Assembly (NCBI GenBank): GCA_019429465.1
Contig: JAHYIV010000003.1
Coordinates: 1-64,000 of the forward strand
Direction: 5' to 3'
From: Desulfoarculaceae bacterium
GTDB lineage: Bacteria; Desulfobacterota; Desulfobulbia; Desulfobulbales; Desulfocapsaceae
DNA length: 64,000 nucleotides
Of this stretch, positions 34,793 to 45,382 are shown one piece after another. The position numbers were made by a program, and so were the translations under genes. Every line of letters starts with the position of its first letter. The first letter of the stretch is position 1. The notes beneath the pieces are model-generated. The model saw only the letters and a list, made by a program, of their open reading frames with translations. It had not been told where the DNA came from and ran no database searches.

Positions 34793-35257
34793 ATGAATCG
34801 TCTGATTATGGCCCTGGCAACAGGATTCTATTCCGGCAGACTGCCGCTGTGCCCGGGAACCTGGGGTTCGCTTGCCGCCATCCTCCCCTGGTTTTTTCTG
34901 CGCGAGCTGCCCTGGCCGGCCTACCTGCTCATGCTGGTCCTGGTCTTTATCCTCGGTTTTTTTGTCTCCGGCTCGGCCGAAAAACTGCTGGATCAGCCCG
35001 ATGCCGGCCCCATCGTCATCGACGAGTTCCTGGGCATGTTCATCACCCTGGCCTTCGCCCCCGATCATCCTGCGGCCTGGGTCCTGGGTTTTCTGCTGTT
35101 CCGCTTTTTTGACATCAAAAAGCCCTTTCCCTGCTCCTGGTTTGATGAGCGCATCCATGGCGGCATCGGCATCATGATGGATGATGTGATCGCCGGGATC
35201 TATGCCCTGGCCAGCCTGCAGCTCATCTGGTTTATCGGGGATATGATCTGGAGCTGA
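34793..35257 (+). CDS. pgpA: Phosphatidylglycerophosphatase A
   Basis: Converts phosphatidylglycerophosphate to phosphatidylglycerol in the inner membrane. The 154-aa protein has CPGTWGSLAA, GPIVIDEFLGM, FRFFDIKKPFP and GGIGIMMDDVIAG, all family motifs, and three to four hydrophobic helices. It begins 2 bp after the larC stop with GAAGGAA as ribosome site, so the two are translationally linked. It ends the def-fmt-larC-pgpA operon; the next gene converges. Confidence 0.93.
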   Translation: MNRLIMALATGFYSGRLPLCPGTWGSLAAILPWFFLRELPWPAYLLMLVLVFILGFFVSGSAEKLLDQPDAGPIVIDEFLGMFITLAFAPDHPAAWVLGFLLFRFFDIKKPFPCSWFDERIHGGIGIMMDDVIAGIYALASLQLIWFIGDMIWS

Positions 35258-35275
35258 GACGCTGATCTGCTCCTG

Positions 35276-37666
35276 TCATTGGAGGCGGAAGGTCACGACC
35301 AGAGGCAGATGATCAGAGGCCACCTGGGCCAGCTCATTGGCCGGCACATCAACATCGATCACCTCTATACCGGGACTGATATACACGTGATCAATCCTGG
35401 CCAGCGGGAATCGACTGCAGAAGGTGTTCATCGGCCGCCTGTCGATTCTCTGCAACTGAGCATCGGCAAGACCCGCCTGCATCCGCCTGCAGACAGGAGA
35501 TCCGGGTGTGGCATTAAAATCACCACACAAAAGGGCAGGAAACCGGCAGTCAGGATGGGCCAGCCACTCACTGCCCATCAAGGCCTCGACCTGAACCAGC
35601 CGCTCTTTAGGGAAAAGGCCCAGATGGGTATTCAGGCATTGAATCTCTTTATTCCCTACCGTAATCCCAACCCACAAGGCGCCGCGCGGCTCCAGATACG
35701 GACTTCCCGGTAGACCGGGCAGGGGCCCGGCCTTGACCAGCCGCAAGGGCAAATGGGTCAAAATGGCATCGCCATAGAGTTCATCCGCCACCCGCACCGT
35801 AGGATAAAAATGATGCGCCATCTCCAGATACTCGGCAATGACCCGGGCCTGATCAACACCCCCTGTCCTGCCTTTGCCCACATCCACCTCCTGCAGGGCC
35901 ACGATATCAGGATGATGCCGGCCAATGACCCGGGCAATGCGTTCCGGCGCCAGCACCCCATCCATACCGAGACAACTGTGGATATTATAGGACATGATCC
36001 GCAGGGTCTGTTGCTCTGCAGACCTCACGGGGCGTGGCATACTTCTTCTCTCGGGATGGTCCAGAATACGACAGGCGGCGTAACGCAGATCATGAGGACG
36101 CAGATAGCCGAACCCTCGCTTCGGCAGAATGACATCACCAGGCAGCAGGGTAAAGGCACCTGTCTCTTCCGGTCCGGCCCCGCAATGCGAGCCGTTTTCC
36201 ATGGCAAAGGTGATTGACGGGGCGCCAACACGCCAGCCGGACAGGACAAAATCGCCGGCATCCTGATGCTGACACAGGGTTATCATGTCGGCACAGACCT
36301 CAGCCAGAAAGGGGTGTCGCGGACCGAAGATCTTTTCCTGCTCGTCGGGAAGGAGATAACTGCCTTCACTGGTCCAGGCCTTGACACGACCTGGCCGCTC
36401 ACTCACCAGTACCAGGGGAACATGGCCCCTGGCGACCAGATCCACGGCCATCATATCGCGCCGGTCCGCATCCAGCTCAGAGGGCAGATAGACAAAGGCC
36501 AGCGGCCCCATGGCGGTCACCACCACACCCTGGATGTCTGTCTCCATGTCATCCGCATTGAAGACCTTGAATATTTTTTGAAGACGCTTGCCGCCGAGCA
36601 ATCTGACCCGATGCGACTGGATCCCCCGATGATTTCCCTTACCCTGGACCAGCCCTTTATCCTCATGCCGGGCAAAAAGAGAAGATACCACCTCCTCGAT
36701 GGTCCTCCCATACTCCTTGATATAAGAGAGGGACTTCTCCTGACCATGGTCAGAATAGATCCAGAGCTCATAACTGCGGCGGCTGGATCGTTTGGCCGCC
36801 CGCCAGATACGGGCAATGGAGTCATCTATTCCCTTCAGGCCCCAATGGGCAAAGAGGGACGAGGGGCCGCGGCGATGGGCCTGTTCATCATAACCGATAA
36901 AGTTGAGGTGGATGACCGGCAGACCTCGGGCCACATCAATCTTGGCGCCGATAGTGATCAACTCCCTGAGCAGAACACAGATTCCCACCCTGGTCGGGAC
37001 AAAAATAAGTTCCTTACCCAGATTATGGCCGTCAATAAGGCCGGAGACGCAATCAGCCAGGGCCAGAAAGAATTCAACAATCAAGAGGACCAAGACCCTG
37101 ATAAAGCTGTAGATATTGGAAATCAAGAGGGACAGCAGAGCAAAAGGCCTGGTGGCGCGAAGCAAGTCCCCCCAGCCCATTGTTGATGAACAGAAATGTG
37201 ATTCCTCGGCACCACCGGTAAAAATATCAGAGTAGGCGCTGCCGCCAATGAGAAGAGGAATGCCCTTTGTTTCCAGCTGCCGTTCGATCTCTGCCGCCGA
37301 ATCAGGATCAAGCATCCGCACAATCCGTCCTGATTTTCTATCCATAAAACTGAAGGCGGGTACCGCTCCTTTTACCCCATAAAAAAGTTCCGCCTGCACC
37401 GCCGGGGTACTGGATGGCAGGCCGGAATAGTGATGATGGAGCTGATAATGCTCTTTCTTCAGCAGGCGGCGGACAAAGGGCATCTTTTTCTTCTTCAGCG
37501 CCTGCTTGAGCTGATTATAGGAAAGGCCGTCCACCTGGATCATGACAATGCCGGGCGACTGGCTCTCTTCCCCTGACTGTGGCAGAGACAGAAGACGGAT
37601 GGCCCGTTCACTGCGGCTGATCAAGCGACGAATCCTTCTGAAAAATTGTTCCACTCGCAGGATCAT
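35276..37666 (-). CDS. Fusion of alkaline phosphatase-superfamily phosphodiesterase and EEP phosphatase
   Basis: A 796-aa two-domain protein. Residues ~35-545 are an alkaline-phosphatase-superfamily (type I phosphodiesterase) domain: VMIQVDGLSY, GLPSSTPAVQ (nucleophile Thr/Ser region), FIGYDEQAHRRG and YSDHGQEKSL carry the metal sites. Two membrane-like segments (FALLSLLISNIYSFI, VLVLLIVEFFLALAD) lie inside. From about residue 553 an endonuclease/exonuclease/phosphatase domain follows: MSYNIHSC, VALQEVD, NTHLGLF, CGDFNATPGS and SDHLPLVV. It is last in a four-gene overlapping operon (ATGA with the GT4 gene). Substrate unknown; a phospholipid or glycolipid phosphodiester is a reasonable guess. 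Confidence 0.85.
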   Translation of the reverse strand: MILRVEQFFRRIRRLISRSERAIRLLSLPQSGEESQSPGIVMIQVDGLSYNQLKQALKKKKMPFVRRLLKKEHYQLHHHYSGLPSSTPAVQAELFYGVKGAVPAFSFMDRKSGRIVRMLDPDSAAEIERQLETKGIPLLIGGSAYSDIFTGGAEESHFCSSTMGWGDLLRATRPFALLSLLISNIYSFIRVLVLLIVEFFLALADCVSGLIDGHNLGKELIFVPTRVGICVLLRELITIGAKIDVARGLPVIHLNFIGYDEQAHRRGPSSLFAHWGLKGIDDSIARIWRAAKRSSRRSYELWIYSDHGQEKSLSYIKEYGRTIEEVVSSLFARHEDKGLVQGKGNHRGIQSHRVRLLGGKRLQKIFKVFNADDMETDIQGVVVTAMGPLAFVYLPSELDADRRDMMAVDLVARGHVPLVLVSERPGRVKAWTSEGSYLLPDEQEKIFGPRHPFLAEVCADMITLCQHQDAGDFVLSGWRVGAPSITFAMENGSHCGAGPEETGAFTLLPGDVILPKRGFGYLRPHDLRYAACRILDHPERRSMPRPVRSAEQQTLRIMSYNIHSCLGMDGVLAPERIARVIGRHHPDIVALQEVDVGKGRTGGVDQARVIAEYLEMAHHFYPTVRVADELYGDAILTHLPLRLVKAGPLPGLPGSPYLEPRGALWVGITVGNKEIQCLNTHLGLFPKERLVQVEALMGSEWLAHPDCRFPALLCGDFNATPGSPVCRRMQAGLADAQLQRIDRRPMNTFCSRFPLARIDHVYISPGIEVIDVDVPANELAQVASDHLPLVVTFRLQ

Positions 37667-38970
37667 GGCTGCTTTTTATCCTCTGACTCTCCGCCATGGA
37701 AAGCGGCATCGGCGGCATCAAGAACATTTTTGAAGATATCCCACTCCACCCTGATCCTGCGCACCATTTCCTCCCAGGTGCCATACTCCTCATGAGAGCT
37801 GACAGTTTGACGGTTGCCTTTCTCTTTTCTCTGCCTGACGCCTTCATACAGGGCCAGGGCCCTGGAGGCGGTCGATTCATGAGAAAAATTCCAGGCCGTG
37901 CTCCGGGCGCCCTCCTGCAGCAGGGTCATGCGGCCAGACGAAAGGTTGGCCAGCGATTGCAGGGCGGCGACAAAGGCATCATGGGATTCGTCCTGGAGCA
38001 GTCTGCCGTTGACGCCATCGACCACCACCTCACGCACTCCGGGGGCATCGAGGGCCACCACCGGCACCCCGGCGGCCATGGCCTCGGTCAGCACCATGCC
38101 CTGGGTTTCACTCCTGGAGGCAAAGGCAAAGAGATCCATGGCCTGATAGCTGCTGGCCAGCAGGGGCTGCTCCAGCAGGCCCACATGGTGCAGACGAAGA
38201 GCCAGATTAGCCCTGGCAAAGATCTGCTTGATGGTCTTTTCAGAAGGGCCGCTGCCGATCAGCAGAAAATGGGCCCGGCTGTCCGTCTGCAGATAGGCGG
38301 CCACGGCCGTGGCCAGAAACTCCAGATTCTTCTCCGGGGCCAGACGGCCCAGATGGCCGATGATAAAGGCATCGGCAGGGAGACACATGGCCGCCCGGAA
38401 CCCGGGGCCTGAGCCCCGGGCAAAGTCCTTGACATCCACACCGGTGGGCACAACCTCAATGGGGGTGCGCACCCCCCGTCCCTGGAGCACCTCGGCAACA
38501 CTCTGACTGGGGGCAAAGACCAGATCACAGAAGTTGGCATAACTGGTTGACAGTTGAATGACAAACTGTTTCATGGCCTGGGAATCACCCGGCACATAAT
38601 GGGTGTACTGCTCATACATGGTATGATGGGTAAAGATCAGCGGCAGGTCATAGCGACGGGCCATGCGCAGGGCCGTACCGCCAAGGAGAAAGGGATGATG
38701 GGCGTGAATAATATCAGGATGAAAGTCCTCAACCGCCGAGGCAAGAGGACCATGGACCGGCAGAACCACCGAAAAATCACTGCCGTTGAAATGCTGAATG
38801 GCCGGGATGCGGACAACATCCATCTCGTTTTCCGGCATCTTTTCAAATTTTGGGGCCACCACCAGAACCCTGTGCCCCTGCCGTCGATACTCGGCGGTAA
38901 ATCTTTCCACGGAGCGGGCCACGCCACCGATATGGGGAGTGAAGGTATTGGTCATCATCATAATATTCAT
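37663..38970 (-). CDS. GT4-family glycosyltransferase
   Basis: A 435-aa retaining glycosyltransferase with a GT-B fold. The N-terminal TNTFTPHIGGVARSVE is typical of GT4; the C-terminal domain has LIGSGPSEK and the E-x7-E motif in ETQGMVLTEAMAAGVPVVAL, followed by the nucleotide-sugar-binding region. After residue ~390 comes an extra polar tail. It overlaps both neighbours by 4 bp. Related enzymes glycosylate diacylglycerol or phosphatidylinositol; with TVP38-like and phosphodiesterase neighbours, a glycolipid role is possible but inferred. Confidence 0.88.
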   Translation of the reverse strand: MNIMMMTNTFTPHIGGVARSVERFTAEYRRQGHRVLVVAPKFEKMPENEMDVVRIPAIQHFNGSDFSVVLPVHGPLASAVEDFHPDIIHAHHPFLLGGTALRMARRYDLPLIFTHHTMYEQYTHYVPGDSQAMKQFVIQLSTSYANFCDLVFAPSQSVAEVLQGRGVRTPIEVVPTGVDVKDFARGSGPGFRAAMCLPADAFIIGHLGRLAPEKNLEFLATAVAAYLQTDSRAHFLLIGSGPSEKTIKQIFARANLALRLHHVGLLEQPLLASSYQAMDLFAFASRSETQGMVLTEAMAAGVPVVALDAPGVREVVVDGVNGRLLQDESHDAFVAALQSLANLSSGRMTLLQEGARSTAWNFSHESTASRALALYEGVRQRKEKGNRQTVSSHEEYGTWEEMVRRIRVEWDIFKNVLDAADAAFHGGESEDKKQP

Positions 38971-41228
38971 GAAGATTGCTCCTTTTCAATTTCAAGGGAC
39001 TGCTGTCCCGCTCCGGCCGACCGGGGGACAAAACCAGGCAGACGCACCTCAATGGGCGGGGGCTCCGCGTGCCATTGGGCCTGCCATGTCACCAGAACCT
39101 TGTTCCCTGGCCCCTCGTCCCTCCTCTCCAGGCGAACCGAAACCGCGCCAAACGAGGTGGGAGCCGGGCCAAATGAAATCGAATCCGCATCAGCAAGCCA
39201 CTGTGGCGCCACTCCTGCCCCCAGGATAAGACCAGCCCCCTCTTCACGCACGAAACAATTTCTCATCATGACAATCCATTCGGCCGCAGCCCAGCTGTGC
39301 TGGCCATCACCCATGCAGCCGCCGAGGGTGCGGGGATGGATGGCCTCCGGCCACTGACCAGTCGGCGAGGCCAGCCCTGCCGCCACCTCCATCAACTTCA
39401 GATAGCGGGGATCACCGGCCCGCAGCAGCACCTGGGCCAGATGCAAGGTCAGGTAGGCATTGATCCCGGAGTGGATCATGTCCTGAAAAAATCCACCCTG
39501 AACCATGCAGTTGTCCAGGAGAAACTCAACGGTATTGAGCAGACCGGGATCCCGAGGATTGCAGAGTTGCAGGGGATAACCGGTAACGAGGGAACCGATG
39601 GCTCCGGCATCAAGGCGCCGGTAGGGCGAGGCCGGCAGCACCTGTTGGTGCAGACGGAGAGTTACCTGCCCCAGACTGCGCTCAATTGCCTGCATGAAGG
39701 CGTCTGCCTCCTCGCCAAATTCTGCCGCCGCCTTGTGGTCTCCGGCCATGGACATGAGTCGGCCGGCAGCGGCAAGGCCGGCGACCCCCCAGAAATCATC
39801 CCAGTAATAATAGTCATTGGGCCCCAGATGTTCAGCGCTGAAGCCGGCCGGTAACAGACCTGCGTGCGGCGAATCCTGCTTCTCCTCCGTCCGTTTGCGG
39901 ACAATCCAGCGGCCGCCGCGGCGGATCGGCTCGAGCCAGTCGGGATGCGGCGGCCTGCCGCTCATCTCACAAAAGCGGCAATAGATCCACAGGGCCTCGC
40001 CATTGGAATCCCACTCCCCTTCCTGGGAACGAAAGTAGCCACCACGCGTCTGACGCCTGGAAAAGAGATGGAGGGCCCGCTCTGCCCGGTCAAACATGTT
40101 GCCGCAGAGCAGTCCGTGAATAATAAAGGCGGCATCACGGAACCAGAATCGCTTGTAGGTATAAGGTCCGGGGTAGACCTCATCCGGGGAGTGCAGGATC
40201 AGGGTCCGCAGCGCCGCTTCATACAAAAACTGCAGGCGCTGGTCGGCAATCCGCAGCGCGCAGTGGCCTTGCAGGCTCTCCTGCCACGACACAGCGGGGA
40301 TGGGACGCATCCCCCGGACATGATCCAGGGCCACGCTGACCGCAACCATCCTCGGCACTCCCGGCTCAATCCTGAAGAGGGCGGCACCGGTCAGCATCCC
40401 CACATCACACTCCCCCTTCTCTTCCTCCTGCCGGTCATGGAGATGGAGCAGAACGTCTCCGGCACCATAGGTGGAGATCTGATGGCGCTCGGCCGGATCA
40501 CTGAAGATGACCTCCTGCTCCCCGTTGACGGTCCAGCCCCTGTGATCTTTCGCCAGGACCAGATCATGGACAAAGCTGATCCCTTCCGGGTTATAGGGCC
40601 GCAGGGCCAGCACCAGCCAGGCGGCCGTCCCGGCCTCAGCCCGTATCTCCAGCAGACACTGCGGCATGCCTGATTGCATCTGCACCTGGGCCCGCGACCG
40701 GAGGATCAGATCGTCCCGGGCCATATCGGTCTGCACCGCCAGCCCCTGATCATAGTCAAGATGCTGGCTGACCGCCTTCAGACGGGAGGGCAGGAGCTGA
40801 CGGTGATCGTCGGTGACGATCCAGCAGTCCAGGGACCAGCCATCCCAGAAAGGGGTGAGCAGCCCTCGGGGATCAACAATGGGAAGTTCCTCACAGTCGG
40901 GCACGCCAACAGCGGTCCAGTTTCTGTGGGTGAGATTGATATGGGTAATGGAGAAGGCCCGGGGGATGAAGGCATCGTCATGCGGGTCAAACTGTCGTTC
41001 CACCCAGTACGGCCACAACCAGTCCAGATTATGCTGGATGATCCTGCTGTTAATGAGACCACGGGCATGGAGGACCACCCCGGCCCGCAGCAGTTCAATG
41101 GGTTCGCCGACCTCGGAGGGCTGGGCAAAACGATGGAGGCTGGCCAGCAGGGCGATAGGATCAATGAAGCCATGACGCCGGGCGGCATGACGGACGATAT
41201 ATCTCCAGGGAAACCATTTCATCCACAT
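38967..41228 (-). CDS. Glycogen-debranching-like six-hairpin glycosidase
   Basis: About 753 aa. The second half has the alpha/alpha-toroid features of GH15/amylo-alpha-1,6-glucosidase-like enzymes: PYTYKRFWFRDAAFIIHGLL, SQEGEWDSNGEALW, YYWDDFWGVAGL and GDGQHSWAAAEWIV. The first half is a beta-rich domain. The ATG at 41228 overlaps the TGA of the upstream TVP38-like gene by one base (TGATG), a better start than the 41336 open-frame start, which lies inside that gene. Exact substrate is unknown. Confidence 0.8.
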   Translation of the reverse strand: MWMKWFPWRYIVRHAARRHGFIDPIALLASLHRFAQPSEVGEPIELLRAGVVLHARGLINSRIIQHNLDWLWPYWVERQFDPHDDAFIPRAFSITHINLTHRNWTAVGVPDCEELPIVDPRGLLTPFWDGWSLDCWIVTDDHRQLLPSRLKAVSQHLDYDQGLAVQTDMARDDLILRSRAQVQMQSGMPQCLLEIRAEAGTAAWLVLALRPYNPEGISFVHDLVLAKDHRGWTVNGEQEVIFSDPAERHQISTYGAGDVLLHLHDRQEEEKGECDVGMLTGAALFRIEPGVPRMVAVSVALDHVRGMRPIPAVSWQESLQGHCALRIADQRLQFLYEAALRTLILHSPDEVYPGPYTYKRFWFRDAAFIIHGLLCGNMFDRAERALHLFSRRQTRGGYFRSQEGEWDSNGEALWIYCRFCEMSGRPPHPDWLEPIRRGGRWIVRKRTEEKQDSPHAGLLPAGFSAEHLGPNDYYYWDDFWGVAGLAAAGRLMSMAGDHKAAAEFGEEADAFMQAIERSLGQVTLRLHQQVLPASPYRRLDAGAIGSLVTGYPLQLCNPRDPGLLNTVEFLLDNCMVQGGFFQDMIHSGINAYLTLHLAQVLLRAGDPRYLKLMEVAAGLASPTGQWPEAIHPRTLGGCMGDGQHSWAAAEWIVMMRNCFVREEGAGLILGAGVAPQWLADADSISFGPAPTSFGAVSVRLERRDEGPGNKVLVTWQAQWHAEPPPIEVRLPGFVPRSAGAGQQSLEIEKEQSS

Positions 41229-41953
41229 CACTTTTTCCCTCCTGACAGGTAGGACTCCATCAGCCGGCGCGCCAGACGGGTGCCATAGATGAGCAGAACG
41301 AGGACCAGCAGAAATCCGAGGCCATACAAAAACCACTGGAGCGGTGTCCTTTCCAGCCGCTGCGCCCGCAGCAGGGTCAGGTCGGCGGCCAGGGAACCCA
41401 GATAGACATTAAAAAAGGTGATGGGTATGATCCCCAGAAAAGTACCCACACAGAAATCGCGCAGAGAAAAGCCGGCAAGGCCGAAAAAATAGTTGGAAAG
41501 CTTGAAGGGAAAAAAGGGGATGAGACGGGTCAGAAGGATAACACCCCAGCCCCGCCGCTGCGATAGATTGGTTATGAGCAGAAAACGGGGATGGGAGAGG
41601 CAGTATCTGGCAAGCTTTGTGGTGGCCAGAAAGCGGCGGGCAATCACAAAGGCAAGGGTGCCCCCCATGGTGGTGGCAATAACCACATAGGCCCCACCAT
41701 AACCAATACCAAACATGAAGCCGGCGCCCAGGGTGAGGAGGACTCCCGGCAGGACCAGGACAACGACCAGGGCGTCAACCAGGATAAAGATCAGCGGCGC
41801 CCACGCCCCCTGCGACTCAAGCCATTCGAGGAAGGGCACGACCTGCTCATCCAGATCAAAATGAAAGAGCAGCGCAATCCCGGCCATGACCAGCACGACC
41901 GTGATCAGCAACTGTGCCTCCTGATAGACGAAATGAACAATCTTCTTTATCAC
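41228..41953 (-). CDS. TVP38/TMEM64 (DedA-like) membrane protein
   Basis: A polytopic inner-membrane protein of about 241 aa with five or six helices and the SNARE-associated/VTT motifs: LPGVLLTLGAGFMFG, GGTLAFVIARRFLA and LTRLIPFFPFKLSNYFFGL. Family members act in lipid or undecaprenyl-phosphate flipping, which fits an operon containing a GT4 and a phosphodiesterase. I choose the GTG at 41953 (MIKKIVHFVY) with AGGGGT upstream; the open frame extends to 42085 but that part is not protein-like. First gene of the four-gene minus-strand operon. Confidence 0.85.
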   Translation of the reverse strand: MIKKIVHFVYQEAQLLITVVLVMAGIALLFHFDLDEQVVPFLEWLESQGAWAPLIFILVDALVVVLVLPGVLLTLGAGFMFGIGYGGAYVVIATTMGGTLAFVIARRFLATTKLARYCLSHPRFLLITNLSQRRGWGVILLTRLIPFFPFKLSNYFFGLAGFSLRDFCVGTFLGIIPITFFNVYLGSLAADLTLLRAQRLERTPLQWFLYGLGFLLVLVLLIYGTRLARRLMESYLSGGKK

Positions 41954-42162
41954 GGCGATGCGACCCCTCACAATGAGCGATTTGAGGACACGACAATCCT
42001 TCCCTGACCACCTATCAAACCCGCACCCGTTCAATATAAGAGCGCAAGCGCAATCCATCCCTGGATCATAATCAGTATACAGCATAATTTGCAGATATCA
42101 AAAAAAGGCGGCAAGGAGAGCATCCAGCATCGGCCACACGACTCTCTTTTTTTGTCAGGCCC

Positions 42163-42191
42163 TTGGCTCAGGATCGAAAATAAGATATAAT
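42163..42191 (+). promoter_or_regulatory. Predicted sigma70 promoter of rubrerythrin
   Basis: TTGGCT, 17-bp spacer, perfect TATAAT. It lies about 80 bp before the rubrerythrin ATG. No operator palindrome of the PerR or Fur type is obvious. Confidence 0.7.
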
Positions 42192-42271
42192 GAACAGAGA
42201 ATGCAAATATCTTTCGGGAGGAACGTCTTTTCCCGAATCCCTTATCAACCATCACCACAGGAGATCACCAG

Positions 42272-42847
42272 ATGGCCACTCTGAAAGGAACCCAGACCGA
42301 AAAAAACATCCTGACCGCCTTTTGCGGCGAGTCCCAGGCCCGTAACCGTTACACCTATTTTTCCGCCCAGGCCAAAAAAGATGGCTTCGTCCAGATCTCC
42401 CAGATCTTTGAGGAGACGGCCAATCAGGAAAAAGAGCATGCCAAGCGTCTGTTTAAGTTGCTGGAGGGCGGTGAGGTCGAGATCAAGGCCAGCTTTCCTG
42501 CCGGAGTCATCGGCACCACCGTCGACAATCTCATGGAGGCGGCTGGCGGCGAAAACTACGAGCACACCGTCATGTATCCAGGTTTTGCCAAGGTGGCCAG
42601 AGAGGAAGGGTTTCAGGATATTGCTGCCATCTTTAAGGCCATTGCCGTGGCCGAAAAGCAGCATGAAAAGCGGTACCTGGATTTAAAGGCCAATATTGAG
42701 GCCGGCCGGGTCTTTGAGCGAAAAGAGAAGGTCACCTGGCGCTGCCAGAATTGTGGTTATCTCCATGAAGGCAACAAGGCCCCGGACAAATGCCCGGCCT
42801 GCGACCATGCCCAGGCCCATTTCGAGCTGCTGGCCGAGAATTGGTAA
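42272..42847 (+). CDS. rbr: Rubrerythrin
   Basis: A 191-aa NADH-linked peroxide reductase of anaerobes. Diiron ligands occur in [35 protein letters not shown] and [12 protein letters not shown], and the C-terminal rubredoxin domain has [12 protein letters not shown] and CPACDHAQ. Immediately upstream of katG on the same strand, with a good promoter, so the pair forms a peroxide defence unit. Confidence 0.96.
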   Translation: MATLKGTQTEKNILTAFCGESQARNRYTYFSAQAKKDGFVQISQIFEETANQEKEHAKRLFKLLEGGEVEIKASFPAGVIGTTVDNLMEAAGGENYEHTVMYPGFAKVAREEGFQDIAAIFKAIAVAEKQHEKRYLDLKANIEAGRVFERKEKVTWRCQNCGYLHEGNKAPDKCPACDHAQAHFELLAENW

Positions 42848-42921
42848 TACAAAAACAAGAAACGAATTCCTAAGGTTCTGATCATAAATATGTTGTGGCC
42901 CCCACTCTACTGTATCCATAG

Positions 42922-45138
<2,217 letters not shown>

Positions 45139-45215
45139 ACGGAGTAAAAGCTTTTTTGAGGACTTCTGAGACGTATTCTGAACTGCAAAACAGATGAGAG
45201 GAAGAACGATTGCAT

Positions 45216-45382
45216 GGATGCAGTACAACGAAGTATCCAACCCTTTAACCAGCGGCGATGGCTAAGCGCAAAGGGCCAAAGACGAGGCGTACCAATCCTG
45301 AGGAATGAGGCGTCCTGTTGGTACGCCGCAATGACGAAGGATGCAGTACAACGAAGTATTTGGCCCTTTGCGCGACGCCATC
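45216..45382. repeat. Long imperfect palindrome with direct repeats
   Basis: GGATGCAGTACAACGAAGTAT occurs at 45216 and again at about 45338; between them CGATGGC...GCAAAGGGCCAAA is complementary to TTTGGCCCTTTGCGC...GCCATC near the right end, and GGCGTACCA pairs with TGGTACGCC. It lies between katG and the convergent decarboxylase and probably forms a hairpin at both transcript ends. Confidence 0.65.
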
